The position numbers and the translations under genes were made by a program. A DNA stretch of 64,000 bases from Nocardioides zeae (lineage in GTDB: Bacteria > Actinomycetota > Actinomycetes > Propionibacteriales > Nocardioidaceae), in assembly GCF_030818655.1 (NCBI RefSeq), contig NZ_JAUTAN010000001.1, positions 2,480,001-2,544,000 of the forward strand. Reading direction: 5' to 3'. Positions 1-11,863 of this stretch are shown in pieces. A model generated the notes under the pieces. It was not told the DNA's origin and did no database searches. It saw nothing but the letters and a program-made list of their open reading frames with translations. How positions within the stretch are numbered: the stretch's first letter is position 1; each line of letters starts with the position of its first letter.

Positions 1-150
1 CCGACGTCGTGGACGCCCGACGGGGGTCTCCTCGGTCTGGCGGGCTCGACGGTCGTCGTGTGCCGGGCCTCCGGGTGCACCACGTTGCTCGACGGCCTCG
101 ACCGGATCGACGGGATGGTCGTCATGCCCGATGTGGTGAACGCCGGGTGA
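1..150 (+). CDS. C-terminal end of an unidentified protein (partial)
   Basis: An open frame enters at base 1 and ends at TGA 148-150, giving the last 49 residues of a protein whose start lies outside the window. The tail contains a hydrophobic stretch (LLGLAGSTVVV), a Cys-x5-Cys pair and ends in VMPDVVNAG. It converges on ligA with only one base between the two stop codons. No family can be named from this fragment. Confidence 0.55.
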   Translation, partial: PTSWTPDGGLLGLAGSTVVVCRASGCTTLLDGLDRIDGMVVMPDVVNAG

Positions 151-151
151 G

Positions 152-3074
<2,923 letters not shown>

Positions 3075-3083
3075 GCCGCAACG

Positions 3084-4484
3084 CTACCCACGACCGCGTC
3101 GGTCGGCGAGGGCGATGAAGAGGCGGGCCTCGTTCTCGGAGCAGGGGTGGGTGCCGGTTGGGTCGGTGGTGAAGCCGAGACCGTTCGGGGTGAGCCAGAC
3201 GTAGTGGCCGGGCGCTCTCTGTCTTGCTTGGTAGCCGGCGTGGGTCTTCCAGCGGTGGTGGCGGCGGACGAGGGGGCCGGAGTTGTGGGTGCCGGTCTGT
3301 TGGTTGTCGGTGCTGGGGTCGTAGGGGGTGGGGTGGTCGTAGTCGATGTTGCGGCTGGTGGAGGTGGCGTAGGGCCAGTAGTCACCGCCGGTGGTGAGGT
3401 GGACGCGTTCCTTGATGGCTTCGGGGTGTTCGTAGGCGGTGGTGCGGACCGCGCCGGCCAGGTCGATGACCGGTTTGACGGTGACCTGGGTGGTGGCGAG
3501 GAGCTGGCGGAGGGCGCCGAGGGTGCGGGGGCCGAGTTCTTCGACGCGGGCGACGCCCTTCGTGCTGAGGAGGGTGGTTTCGTGGAGGTGGACGTAGAGG
3601 ACCGCCTTGGGGCGGAGCTTGGTCAGGTCGGTGGTGCGGAGCTTGTCGAGCACGGCGGCGGGGAGCGCGGTCGCGCGTGAGGGAGCGAGGGGTTCGTCGT
3701 CGGTGACGGGACCGGCCTGCGCGGGAACAGCGGTCTCGGCGGTCTCGTGCTCGACGAGGAGGGCGAGGAGCTCGGCGGGCCGGGCGAGGTAGCCCAGCGC
3801 GATCGCGCGGACCTCGTCCGCGGTCGCATCCGGGTGACCGGGGGTGAGGATCTCCGCGACGCGGGTGACGGTGGCCTGCACCCACGCCGCATCCCCGGCG
3901 TCGAGACGCGCGATCAAGGTGCGGAGTCCGTACTCGTCGGTGCGTCCCAGGCCGACGTAGCGGCGGCGCTTCTCCTCCTCCACCCGCTCCTCGTGCAGGG
4001 CGGGGTCGGCCTCGATCACCTTGCCCTCGGCCACGGTCAGCACGCGGCCGGGTGCCTCGGTGGCGATCATCCGCGCCACCGCAGAGTCGACGATCCCGAC
4101 CACCGCACGCGGCAGATGCCGGGACATCCGGGCGACCTTCCGCGCGACGTACACCTCCGCGGTCCCCTGCCGCACCACCGCCCACGTCAACGGCAGGCGG
4201 TGCTGCAGGTCCAGCACGTCCGCGAGGGCGTTGATCGTGGCCACCACGCCCGCACCCCGCGCCAGGGCGATCTCCCCGAGGGCGTGGTCCTGCACCCGCG
4301 GCGTACCCTCCCCACCCACGTCCACCAACGGATTCATCCGGCGCCCGGGATCGGTCGGCTCACCCGAGTGCACCGCAGCCCACGCCGCGATCACCTCCAG
4401 GTCGGCCACCTCCGCCAGGCGGCGGGCGCGCACCGCCTCAGCCGCTGCATCCAGCAGCTCACGAGGCGAAAGGTGGTCGAACAT
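3084..4484 (-). CDS. HNH endonuclease with DUF222 domain
   Basis: A 466-residue protein of the actinobacterial DUF222/13E12-repeat family, which pairs a helical DUF222 region with a C-terminal HNH nuclease. The N-terminal 300 residues are helical and Ala/Glu/Leu-rich (LDAAAEAVRARRLAEVADLEVIAAWA). The C-terminal HNH core reads NIDYDHPTPY, then THNSGPLVRRHHRWKTHAGY, matching the His-Asn-His layout of the family. Members occur in many copies in some actinobacteria and are often thought to be mobile; no cellular role is established. ATG 4484 (MFDHLSPREL) is chosen because the sequence upstream is the translated 31-bp repeat array. The array begins 64 bp before the start codon. Confidence 0.88.
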   Translation of the reverse strand: MFDHLSPRELLDAAAEAVRARRLAEVADLEVIAAWAAVHSGEPTDPGRRMNPLVDVGGEGTPRVQDHALGEIALARGAGVVATINALADVLDLQHRLPLTWAVVRQGTAEVYVARKVARMSRHLPRAVVGIVDSAVARMIATEAPGRVLTVAEGKVIEADPALHEERVEEEKRRRYVGLGRTDEYGLRTLIARLDAGDAAWVQATVTRVAEILTPGHPDATADEVRAIALGYLARPAELLALLVEHETAETAVPAQAGPVTDDEPLAPSRATALPAAVLDKLRTTDLTKLRPKAVLYVHLHETTLLSTKGVARVEELGPRTLGALRQLLATTQVTVKPVIDLAGAVRTTAYEHPEAIKERVHLTTGGDYWPYATSTSRNIDYDHPTPYDPSTDNQQTGTHNSGPLVRRHHRWKTHAGYQARQRAPGHYVWLTPNGLGFTTDPTGTHPCSENEARLFIALADRRGRG

Positions 4485-4547
4485 GTGTGCGATTCTACGT
4501 CCGTCCACCGACCCCCGCGACCGCGAATCCACAGGCCAACAACTGGC

Positions 4548-4764
4548 CATTCGACGCGCCCGCCGCGGCGTACATGACAACTCGACGCGCACGCCGCGCC
4601 GTACAACCCAACTCGACGCGCACGCCGCGCCGTCCAACCCAACTCGACGCCCCCGCCGCGCCGTACATGACAACTCGACGCCCCCGCCGCGCCGTACAAC
4701 CCAACTCGACGCGCCCGCCGCGCCGTCCGACCCAACTCGACGCCCCCGCCGCGCCGTACATGAC
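4548..4764. repeat. 31-bp tandem repeat array, copy 1 (7 units)
   Basis: Seven contiguous 31-bp units start at 4548, 4579, 4610, 4641, 4672, 4703 and 4734, followed by a decayed eighth. Each begins near AACTCGACGC, has the core CCGCCGCGCCGT, and ends in one of three tails: ACATGAC, ACAACCC or CC(A/G)ACCC. Because 31 is not a multiple of 3, translation cycles through all frames, which argues against coding. The same family appears at 39139-39448 (opposite orientation) and 41044-41153. There are no unique spacers, so this is not CRISPR. It fills most of the 403-bp gap between the HNH gene and the tetR gene. Confidence 0.9.
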
Positions 4765-4799
4765 AACTCGGCGCATCCCGAGCGTGGCCCACACCACCG

Positions 4800-4819
4800 A
4801 TGAAACGACTTGGTTTCAT
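4800..4819. promoter_or_regulatory. Inverted repeat ATGAAAC-N6-GTTTCAT, possible operator
   Basis: Perfect 7-bp arms at 4800-4806 and 4813-4819 overlap the proposed -35 box of the tetR promoter. Its position fits a repressor-binding site for the TetR protein encoded just downstream. Confidence 0.5.
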
Positions 4820-4838
4820 AGCACAAGGGGTCTACAGT
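4810..4838 (+). promoter_or_regulatory. Predicted promoter of tetR-MFS operon
   Basis: The -35 box TTGGTT (4810-4815) is followed by a 17-bp spacer and the -10 box TACAGT (4833-4838). This is a good SigA-type match for a GC-rich genome and is sandwiched between two palindromes. Confidence 0.6.
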
Positions 4839-4843
4839 CCTCG

Positions 4844-4863
4844 ACGGAACGAAACCGTTCCGT
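4844..4863. promoter_or_regulatory. Palindrome ACGGAAC-N6-GTTCCGT, likely TetR operator
   Basis: Perfect 7-bp arms (inner bases extend the match to 8) sit just after the predicted -10 box, where a bound repressor would block transcription. The same arms with the same 6-bp spacing recur at 14281-14300 in front of the XRE-cupin gene. Confidence 0.6.
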
Positions 4864-4887
4864 TTCATCCACCACCTCGAGGAACCC

Positions 4888-5502
4888 ATGAGCCTGCGCC
4901 GTCCCGCCTGCCGCCCCCGTGTCGAGGGGGACCGCGAGCAGGAGATCCGGGACGCCACGGCGGAGGTGCTCGCGGAGGTGGGCTACGACCGTCTCACCAT
5001 GGACGCCGTCGCGAAGGCCGCCCAGGCCTCCAAGGCGACGCTCTACCGCCGGTGGGAGACCAAGGCCAGCCTGGTGCTCGACACGCTCTGCACCCTCAAG
5101 GCCGGTCCTGAGACGCCCATCGACACCGGATCGCTGCGCGGCGACCTCATCGCCGCCTTCGGCGCCCCGACGGGCTTCGTCAACGACAAGGCGCTGACGA
5201 TCTTCTCGAGCGTCCTCACCGCCATCGCCACGGACGAGGAGCTGGCCGCGGGCTTCCGCGAGCGGTTCCTCGGCCCGAAGCTCGTCATCAGCCACGAGAT
5301 CTATGCCCGCGCGAAGGAGCGCGGCGAGATCCGGGCCGACCTCGACCTCGACCTCCTCGAGCCCGCCCTCCCGGGCATCGTCATGCACCGGGCCCTCGTG
5401 CTCGGCGAGCCCCCCACGCGGGAGCTCGTCGTGCGCGTGATCGACGAGATCATCCTGCCGGCCGCCACCCGCCGGGCGGACGACCCCGTCCGCACGCCCT
5501 GA
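4888..5502 (+). CDS. TetR/AcrR family transcriptional regulator
   Basis: A 204-residue regulator with an N-terminal TetR helix-turn-helix: EIRDATAEVLAEVGYDRLTMDAVAKAAQASKATLYRRWETKASLV (about residues 19-63) is the family signature. The C-terminal ligand domain contains a TetR_C-like helical bundle. It sits 47 bp upstream of an MFS drug transporter in the same direction, the usual layout of a local efflux repressor. Two palindromes overlap and follow its promoter, so autoregulation is likely. ATG 4888 is preceded by GAGGAA. The inducer is unknown. Confidence 0.9.
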   Translation: MSLRRPACRPRVEGDREQEIRDATAEVLAEVGYDRLTMDAVAKAAQASKATLYRRWETKASLVLDTLCTLKAGPETPIDTGSLRGDLIAAFGAPTGFVNDKALTIFSSVLTAIATDEELAAGFRERFLGPKLVISHEIYARAKERGEIRADLDLDLLEPALPGIVMHRALVLGEPPTRELVVRVIDEIILPAATRRADDPVRTP

Positions 5503-5549
5503 CCGGCCCCCCCGCCACGCCCTTCCGTCCGTCCCACCCAAGGATCACC

Positions 5550-7193
5550 ATGACCGACCTGTCCCCGGCCTCCCCTGCCCCCGCGCAGGGCGAGGACGCC
5601 GCCCCGCCGGCCACCCGCCACCTCGGCTGGGCGCTGGTGCTCATCTCCGTCGCCCAGCTGATGGTCGTGCTCGACGCGACCATCGCCAACATCGCGCTGC
5701 CCTACATCGGCGCCGACCTCGACATCGCGGAGGCCAACCTGTCGTGGATCGTCACGGGCTACGCCCTGGCGTTCGGCGGTCTCCTCCTGCTCGGTGGCCG
5801 CCTCGGTGACCTCCTCGGTCGCCGCCGGGTCCTCATGGCCGGCCTCGTCATCTTCGCGGTCGCCTCGCTGCTCGGTGGTCTCGCCACCAACGAGGGCCTG
5901 CTCCTCGGCGCCCGTGGCCTCCAGGGCCTCGGGGCGGCGCTCGCCTCCCCGGCCGCGCTCGCGCTCATCACGACGACGTTCCCGGCCGGTCCGGCCCGCA
6001 ACCGGGCGTTCGCGATCTACGCCGCCATGTCCGGCATCGGAGCCGCCTTCGGCCTGATCCTCGGCGGGTGGCTCACCGGCCACAGCTCGTTCTTCGGCGT
6101 GGACGTCGAGGGCTGGCGCATGACCTTCCTCATCAACGTGCCGATCGGCATCGTCGCCGCACTGCTGGCGCCGCGTTTCCTCCCCGAGTCGGCCCGCCAC
6201 GCCGGTCGCCTCGACGTCCCCGGCGCCGCCACGGGCACGCTCGGCCTGCTCGGGATCGTCTTCGGCCTCACCCGCGCCAGCGAGGAGGCCCACGGCTGGG
6301 GCGACACCGGCACCATCGCGTCCCTCGTCGCCGGCGTCGTGCTGCTCGCGGCGTTCATCGTCATCGAGACCCGCGTCTCGGACCCGCTCATGCCGATCCG
6401 CATCTTCGCCAACCGCACCCGCGCCGCGAGCTTCGTCGCGATGATGATGGTGCCGGCCGCGATGTTCGCGATGTTCTTCTTCCTCAGCCTCTACGTGCAG
6501 AACCTCGGCGGCTGGGAGCCCCCCCTGGAGACCGGCTTCGCGTTCCTCCCGTTCTCCATCGGCATCATCGTCGGCGCGACGCTGTCGTCCAACCTGGTCA
6601 ACCGCATCGACCCCCGCTTCATCGCCGGCACCGGCACGGTCCTGGCCGCCATCGCCCTCTTCGGCTTCTCCCGGCTGCCCTCCGACCTCGCCGCCGGCGA
6701 CGTCGTCTCCTCCCTCGCGTCGGGCGGCTCCGCGGTCGACATCGACTACGTGTCGAGCATGCTGCCCTACCTGCTGCTGATGTCGTTCGGCATGGGCCTC
6801 ACGTTCGTGCCGCTCACCCTGACCGCGGTGCACCACGTGCGCGCCGAGGACTCCGGCATCGGCTCGGGCGTGCTCAACACGATGCAGCAGGTCGGTGGCG
6901 CGCTCGGTCTCGCGGCCCTCGCCACGGTGGCCAGCCACGTCGCCACCAACAGCGCCGAGACGTTCGGCCCGCAGGCCGGACAGGCGGTCGCCGGCGCCGG
7001 CGTGCCCGCGGAGCAGGGCGCGTCCCTCGCCCAGGGCGCGACGCAGCTGGCGGCGTTCGCCGACGGCAGCACGACCGCGTTCCTCGTCGGCACCGGTCTC
7101 GTCCTCATCGGTTCCGTCGTCGTCTGGCTGTTCGTCGACGTCAAGCACGAGGAGCTCGCGACGGACGCCCCCGAGGGCGTCCACGTCGGCTGA
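5550..7193 (+). CDS. MFS multidrug transporter, DHA2 (EmrB/QacA) family
   Basis: A 547-residue membrane protein with about 14 predicted transmembrane segments, the size and count of DHA2 drug:H+ antiporters. The first helix carries the family motif LDATIANIALP and the loop between helices 2 and 3 carries motif A (GGRLGDLLGRRRV). Helix 5 has a motif C-like GxxxG region (GIGAAFGLILGGWLTG). It probably exports a toxic compound across the cytoplasmic membrane under control of the TetR upstream. Substrate specificity cannot be read from sequence. Confidence 0.93.
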   Translation: MTDLSPASPAPAQGEDAAPPATRHLGWALVLISVAQLMVVLDATIANIALPYIGADLDIAEANLSWIVTGYALAFGGLLLLGGRLGDLLGRRRVLMAGLVIFAVASLLGGLATNEGLLLGARGLQGLGAALASPAALALITTTFPAGPARNRAFAIYAAMSGIGAAFGLILGGWLTGHSSFFGVDVEGWRMTFLINVPIGIVAALLAPRFLPESARHAGRLDVPGAATGTLGLLGIVFGLTRASEEAHGWGDTGTIASLVAGVVLLAAFIVIETRVSDPLMPIRIFANRTRAASFVAMMMVPAAMFAMFFFLSLYVQNLGGWEPPLETGFAFLPFSIGIIVGATLSSNLVNRIDPRFIAGTGTVLAAIALFGFSRLPSDLAAGDVVSSLASGGSAVDIDYVSSMLPYLLLMSFGMGLTFVPLTLTAVHHVRAEDSGIGSGVLNTMQQVGGALGLAALATVASHVATNSAETFGPQAGQAVAGAGVPAEQGASLAQGATQLAAFADGSTTAFLVGTGLVLIGSVVVWLFVDVKHEELATDAPEGVHVG

Positions 7194-7239
7194 GGTCGGC
7201 CGACCCATCCGAGGGCGTGGCCGGGTACGAAGGGACAGC

Positions 7240-7911
7240 GTGGACACCGCACGCGACCTCGCACCCGACCACGCCCTCACCCGCGTCGACGTCCCGGACG
7301 ACCGCGAGACCCGCGGGGTGGTCCTGATGCTGCACGGCGGCAAGGAGCACTCGGACCGTGCCGTCGACGGTCGCAGCGCGTCCTGGCGACGTGCCGCGGC
7401 GATGCAGCGCACCATCGCGCCGACCCTCGCCGAGGCCGGTTACGCGACCTGGCTGCTCCGCTACCGGCTCCGGGGCTGGAACGGTGGGGCCCCGGTGGTC
7501 GACGCCGAGGCCGCCCTGCGCCGTACCGACGCCGAGCTCCCCGGACTGCCCGTGGTGCTGCTCGGGCACTCGATGGGTGCGCGCACGGCGGTGCACGTCG
7601 CCGACCACCCCACCGTGGCGGGCGTCGTCGCCCTCGCCCCCTGGTTCCCGCCCGGGGAGAGCGTCGCCGCCCTGCCCGGCCGTGCGCTCCGCGTCATGCA
7701 CGGCGCCCGCGACCGGATCACCTCGGCGCGGGCGTCGCAGGCGTACGTCGAGCGTGCGGCCGCCGTCGGCGCCGACGCCACCTTCGTGAGCGCGGGGCTC
7801 GCAGGGCACTACATGTTCACCCACGTCACGCGCTGGAACACGTTCGCGCGGGAGCGCTCGCTGGAGCTCCTGGCGGCGGCACACCGGGGGCTGTCAGACT
7901 CGGAGAGGTGA
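7240..7911 (+). CDS. Alpha/beta hydrolase
   Basis: A 223-residue alpha/beta-hydrolase fold protein. The oxyanion region is VLMLHGGKE, the nucleophile elbow is GHSMGA (Ser about residue 108), an acidic residue lies in MHGARDRIT, and the catalytic His is probably in LAGHYMF near the end. The start is GTG 7240, preceded by AAGGGA. It has no signal peptide, so it acts in the cytoplasm. Its stop overlaps the start of the serpin-like gene (GTGA at 7908-7911), so the two are translationally coupled. The substrate is unknown; it resembles dienelactone-hydrolase-like or peptidase-like family members. Confidence 0.82.
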   Translation: MDTARDLAPDHALTRVDVPDDRETRGVVLMLHGGKEHSDRAVDGRSASWRRAAAMQRTIAPTLAEAGYATWLLRYRLRGWNGGAPVVDAEAALRRTDAELPGLPVVLLGHSMGARTAVHVADHPTVAGVVALAPWFPPGESVAALPGRALRVMHGARDRITSARASQAYVERAAAVGADATFVSAGLAGHYMFTHVTRWNTFARERSLELLAAAHRGLSDSER

Positions 7912-9092
7912 CCAGGAAGAGCACGAGAACCCTCCGCCCCGACGTCGACCTCGCGCGTCCGATAGCGACGTACGCCGACCGCCTGCACCGCGCCCTCGGC
8001 GGCACCCACCACGTGGTCTCGCCCCTCGGCGTCTGGCTCGTGCTGGCCCTCGCGGGCACCGCCGCGACCCGTGCGGAGACGCAGGCGCGGATCGCCGACG
8101 TGCTGGGCCTCGATCCCCGCGACGCCGCCGGGGCCACCCGCGCGCTCGTGGACGCCGCCCCCGCGGAGCTGCGGCTCGCCGTCGGCGCCTGGGTCGCCGA
8201 CGCCGCGCGCGACGGGGCCGACCCCGCGGCGTACGACGTGTGGTCCCGCAGCCTGCCCCGCTCCGCGGGCACCGGTCCGATTCCCCCGCAGGCCGAGCTG
8301 GACGCCTGGGCGGACGAGCACACCGGCGGCATGATCCCGCGGTTCCCCGCCGAGGTGCCGCCGACGACCAGCGTGCTCCTGGCGAGCGCGGTGATGACCC
8401 GCATCTCCTGGGCCGAGCCGTTCACCGCGGTCCCCGCGGCCGAGCTCGGCGGCGCCTGGGCCGGCACGGTCGCGCGCGTGCTGCGCAGCCCCGAGGAGCA
8501 CCCCGTCGGGGCGGTGGACGTCGACGGCGAGCGCTACGCGGTGCACCGTGCCGCGAGCAGCGGCGACATGACCGTGCTCAGCGTCGTCGCCGAGCGCGAG
8601 GACGCCGTGCCCGCCGACGTGGTCGCCGCGGCGCACACGGTGGCGCTCGGCGGTGGTACGGACGTGCCGCTCGCCGAGCTCCCCCTCGGGGACGGCCCCG
8701 TGTGGAGCGTCGTCGAGGAGGACGGGTTCGGCGGCGACAGCACCGACGCGCTGCTGCCCGCCTGGGCGACCGACACGGAGGTGAACCTCCAGCAGGTGCC
8801 GTCCGGGGTCGACGCCGCGTTCGCGGCGCTGGCCGACCTCCTGCCGACGGCGCCCACCGACCGCACCGGTGCCGTCCAGAAGTGCGTCGCCCGCTACTCC
8901 CGCGAGGGCTTCGAGGCCGCTGCCGTCACCGCCCTGATGCGGGCGGCGGGCGGGATGTCGGCCCGGGGCCGCGTGCGCCACGGGACCGCCCGCTTCGCGC
9001 GCCCGTACGCCGTCGTGGCGACCGTGCGGACGACAGCGGGCCCCCTCCCCGCCTTCTCCGGCTGGATCACCGAGCCGGTCGAGGCGGACTGA
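7908..9092 (+). CDS. Serpin-like protein, no signal peptide
   Basis: A 394-residue protein that matches the serpin layout in order: SPLGVWLVLALAGTAA near the N-terminus, LDAWADEHTGGMIPRF (serpin xxWxxxxTxGxI), VLLASAVMTRISWAEPF (serpin LxxNAxxFxxxWxxxF), and a C-terminal hinge EGFEAAAVTA followed by RFARPYAVVATV and GPLPAFSGWITEP. Serpins inhibit serine or cysteine proteases by inserting the reactive loop. Here the P14 hinge position, normally Thr or Ser, is Phe, which may prevent insertion. It starts with GTG 7908 overlapping the hydrolase stop. With no export signal it would be cytosolic. The assignment rests on motif reading and should be checked by profile search. Confidence 0.7.
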   Translation: MTRKSTRTLRPDVDLARPIATYADRLHRALGGTHHVVSPLGVWLVLALAGTAATRAETQARIADVLGLDPRDAAGATRALVDAAPAELRLAVGAWVADAARDGADPAAYDVWSRSLPRSAGTGPIPPQAELDAWADEHTGGMIPRFPAEVPPTTSVLLASAVMTRISWAEPFTAVPAAELGGAWAGTVARVLRSPEEHPVGAVDVDGERYAVHRAASSGDMTVLSVVAEREDAVPADVVAAAHTVALGGGTDVPLAELPLGDGPVWSVVEEDGFGGDSTDALLPAWATDTEVNLQQVPSGVDAAFAALADLLPTAPTDRTGAVQKCVARYSREGFEAAAVTALMRAAGGMSARGRVRHGTARFARPYAVVATVRTTAGPLPAFSGWITEPVEAD

Positions 9093-9120
9093 GGGAGCCC
9101 GCGGGGTCCTGCGTGGGCCC

Positions 9121-9666
9121 TCAGGCCAGCTGCGCCGTGATCGCCCCGACGAACGCGGGGAGGTCGTCGGGATTGCGGCTGGTCACGAGGGTGCCGTCGA
9201 CGACGACCTCCTCGTCGACCCACTCGCCGCCGGCGTTGCGCACGTCGTCGGCGAGCGACGGGAAGCTCGTGAGGCGCCGGCCCTGGGTGAGGCCGGCCGA
9301 GACCAGCAGCCACGGACCGTGGCAGATGACCGCGACGACCTTCTCCGCCGCGAGGGCGTCGGTCACGATCCTCTGCGCGGTCTCGTCCGTGCGGAGGTGG
9401 TCGGCGTTGACGGTGCCACCGGGCACCACGATCGCGTCGTAGCCCGCGACGTCGACGCCGGACAGGTCACCGTCGACCTCGACCTTCGACGTCTTCTCCG
9501 TGTCGCCCTCCATCGCCTGGATGGACTCGCCGGTCGTCGAGAAGACGTGCACCTCGGCGCCCTTCGCGCGCAGCTCGTCGCGCGGCGTCGTGAGCTCGAC
9601 CTCCTCGAAGTAGTCCCCTGCCACGATCGCGATGCGTCGTCCGGTCAGCTCTCCCTGGGTGCTCAT
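9121..9666 (-). CDS. DJ-1/PfpI family protein (type 1 glutamine amidotransferase-like)
   Basis: A 181-residue DJ-1/PfpI protein. The nucleophile elbow is AVICHGPWLL (Cys about 115 followed by His), with an acidic residue in DYFEEVEL near the N-terminus and the family-typical DAIVVPGG. Members act as deglycases/glyoxalases or stress chaperones; earlier work called them intracellular proteases. It converges on the serpin-like gene with 28 bp between stops. It seems to be a single-gene transcript. Confidence 0.9.
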   Translation of the reverse strand: MSTQGELTGRRIAIVAGDYFEEVELTTPRDELRAKGAEVHVFSTTGESIQAMEGDTEKTSKVEVDGDLSGVDVAGYDAIVVPGGTVNADHLRTDETAQRIVTDALAAEKVVAVICHGPWLLVSAGLTQGRRLTSFPSLADDVRNAGGEWVDEEVVVDGTLVTSRNPDDLPAFVGAITAQLA

Positions 9667-9700
9667 CCCTCGAGGTTAGGCAGAGACCCGAAGGGGCGGC

Positions 9701-10723
9701 TCAGGCCTCGTCGACCCGCCGCGCGGCGTCGTGCAGCGCCTGCAGCACCCGGGGCGCGACCGCGGCGGGCACGCCCGCGAGCCCGCACGCGGGGACGAGA
9801 CCGAACCGCTCGCCCGGGACGAGCCCGAGGGTGTCGAGCCAGCGCGAGGCGCGCTCGGCGAGCTGCTTCTCCGCCGGGGCCACGGTCGGTGCCGGGTGGG
9901 TCGGCACGACGCCGAGCCCGACCGCGACCCCGGCCTCGCGGGCCTCGGCCAGCTGGTCGAGGTCGCCCGCGCCCAGCAGGGCGGCGTCGGCCAGCAGCCC
10001 CTGCGCCCCGGCGGTCCGCAGCAGCGCCCACGGCACGTCCGCGGCACACGCGTGCACCCACGGCTCCGCACCGGCGGCGGCCGCCGCGGACAGGACCCAG
10101 CCGAGGACCTCGGCGAGCTCGGGTCGGTCGACGGACCGGTGCTGGCCCCAGCCCGAGGCCGTCGGCACCCGGGCCTGCTGCACGGCCACGAGTGCCGGCT
10201 CGTCGACCTGGACGACCACCCGGGTGCACCCGGGCACCCGGCGGCGCAGCTCGGCCACGTGCTCCGTCACGCCCTCCGCCAGCGCCTGCGCCAGGTCGCG
10301 GCGGGCGCCGTGGTCGGCCAGCACCTTGTCCCCGCGGGGACGCTCGGTCGTGGCGGCCAGCGTCCACGGTCCCGCGACCTGCACCTTGAACGGACCGGCG
10401 TAGCCCTGCACCCGCTCCTCGAGCGCGTCCAGATCCTGCAGGAGGAGGCTGCGCGCGCGGCGCTGATCGACCCCGGGCGACCCGGAGGTGCCGGTCAGCC
10501 GCCAGCCGGCCGGCTGGAGGTCCACGTCGAGGCCGGTCTGCAGGGCGAGGGCCCGTCCGGTCATCGCCGCCCCGGCGCCCCGGCCGGGCACCTCGGGCAC
10601 GTACGGCAGACCGGGCCCGGCGTCGCCGTCCCCGCCGAGCACGTCGAGCACCTGGCGCAGCGCCTCGTCGTACGCCGCCTGGTCGGCCCCCGGGTGGGAG
10701 CCGGTACCGGTTGCGAAGGTCAT
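9701..10723 (-). CDS. Short MetE-like (cobalamin-independent methionine synthase C-domain) protein
   Basis: A 340-residue protein matching only the C-terminal catalytic half of MetE. Candidate zinc ligands are visible: His-x-Cys in WVHACAAD and a later Cys in VPACGLAG. The whole N-terminal folate-binding half of canonical MetE (about 750 residues) is missing. Standalone versions (core-MetE) are known in archaea and in actinobacteria next to mnmA; the methyl donor is uncertain. The start ATG 10723 overlaps the mnmA stop by 4 bp (ATGA), so it is the third gene of an iscS-mnmA-metE-like operon. Confidence 0.82.
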   Translation of the reverse strand: MTFATGTGSHPGADQAAYDEALRQVLDVLGGDGDAGPGLPYVPEVPGRGAGAAMTGRALALQTGLDVDLQPAGWRLTGTSGSPGVDQRRARSLLLQDLDALEERVQGYAGPFKVQVAGPWTLAATTERPRGDKVLADHGARRDLAQALAEGVTEHVAELRRRVPGCTRVVVQVDEPALVAVQQARVPTASGWGQHRSVDRPELAEVLGWVLSAAAAAGAEPWVHACAADVPWALLRTAGAQGLLADAALLGAGDLDQLAEAREAGVAVGLGVVPTHPAPTVAPAEKQLAERASRWLDTLGLVPGERFGLVPACGLAGVPAAVAPRVLQALHDAARRVDEA

Positions 10724-11856
10724 GCCGCCCGCCTCGTCGTCGCGATCGTCGCGGAGCCGACGACGCGGGTGCCGTCGTAGAACACCGCTGCCTGGCCGGG
10801 GGCGATGCCCTCGGCCGGCTCGAGCAGCTCCACCTCGACGGAACCCTCGGCCGAGGGGTCGCGCACGGTCAGCACCGCCGCGTGCTCGGCGCCGTGCGCG
10901 CGCAGCTGCACCGTGCAGGTCAGCGGCACGTCGCGCGCCGGCGCGGCGTCGCACCACCGGGGGCGGATGCCGCTCAGCCCGTCGATGCGCAGCCCCTCCC
11001 GCGGGCCCACCCGCACGGTGCCGCTCACCGGCTCGATGTCGAGCACGAAGCGCGGCTTGCCGTCGGGGGCCGGGCGGCCGATGCGCAGCCCGCGGCGCTG
11101 GCCGATCGTGTAGCCGTAGGTGCCCGTGTGCTGCCCCAGCACCTCGCCCGTCGCGTCGTCGACGATGTCGCCGCCCCACTCCCCCGACGGCTGCGGCGAG
11201 CGGTCGCCGATCTTCTCGGCGAGCCAGCCCGCGTTGTCGCCGTCGGCGACGAAGCAGATGTCGTGGCTGTCGGGCTTGTCGGCGACGAGCAGCCCCCGGG
11301 CGGCGGCCTCGCGCCGCACCTCCGGCTTCGGGGTGCCGGCCAGCGGGAACAGCGCGTGCCGGAGCTGGTCCTGGTCGAGCACGCCGAGCACGTAGGACTG
11401 GTCCTTCGCGGCGTCCGCCGCCCGGTGCAGCTCGACGAGACCGGCGCTGGCTCCGGAGCCGGGGCGCAGGTCGGCGTAGTGGCCCGTCGCGACCGCGTCG
11501 AAGCCCAGCGCGCGGGCGCGGTCGAGCACGGCGGCGAACTTGATCCGCTCGTTGCAGCGCAGGCAGGGGTTGGGGGTGCGGCCCGCGGCGTACTCGTCCA
11601 TGAAGTCCTCGACGACGTCCTCGTGGAACTCCGCCGACAGGTCCCAGACGTAGAACGGGATGCCGATGACGTCCGCCGCCCGACGGGCGTCGTTGCTGTC
11701 CTCGATGGTGCAGCAGCCGCGGGCGCCGGAGCGGTACGACGCGGGGTTGCGCGACAGCGCCAGGTGCACGCCGGTCACGTCGTGGCCGGCCTCCTTCGCG
11801 CGTGCCGCCGCGACCGCCGAGTCGACGCCCCCGGACATGGCGGCGACGACCCTCAT
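10720..11856 (-). CDS. mnmA: tRNA 2-thiouridine(34) synthase MnmA
   Basis: A 378-residue enzyme that thiolates U34 of tRNA(Glu/Gln/Lys), using sulfur relayed from a cysteine desulfurase. The PP-loop [12 protein letters not shown] is at the N-terminus. Catalytic Cys are in NPCLRCN (about residue 100) and HDICFVAD (about 195), and the family segments ATGHYA and GQRRGL are present. It lies 7 bp downstream of iscS, which probably supplies the sulfur, and overlaps the MetE-like gene by 4 bp. Confidence 0.96.
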   Translation of the reverse strand: MRVVAAMSGGVDSAVAAARAKEAGHDVTGVHLALSRNPASYRSGARGCCTIEDSNDARRAADVIGIPFYVWDLSAEFHEDVVEDFMDEYAAGRTPNPCLRCNERIKFAAVLDRARALGFDAVATGHYADLRPGSGASAGLVELHRAADAAKDQSYVLGVLDQDQLRHALFPLAGTPKPEVRREAAARGLLVADKPDSHDICFVADGDNAGWLAEKIGDRSPQPSGEWGGDIVDDATGEVLGQHTGTYGYTIGQRRGLRIGRPAPDGKPRFVLDIEPVSGTVRVGPREGLRIDGLSGIRPRWCDAAPARDVPLTCTVQLRAHGAEHAAVLTVRDPSAEGSVEVELLEPAEGIAPGQAAVFYDGTRVVGSATIATTRRAA

Positions 11857-11863
11857 CGGGACC

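Noticed and set aside
4495..4819. Small frames on both strands within the first 31-bp array
   Set aside because: They are translations of the repeat itself and would include the operator region.
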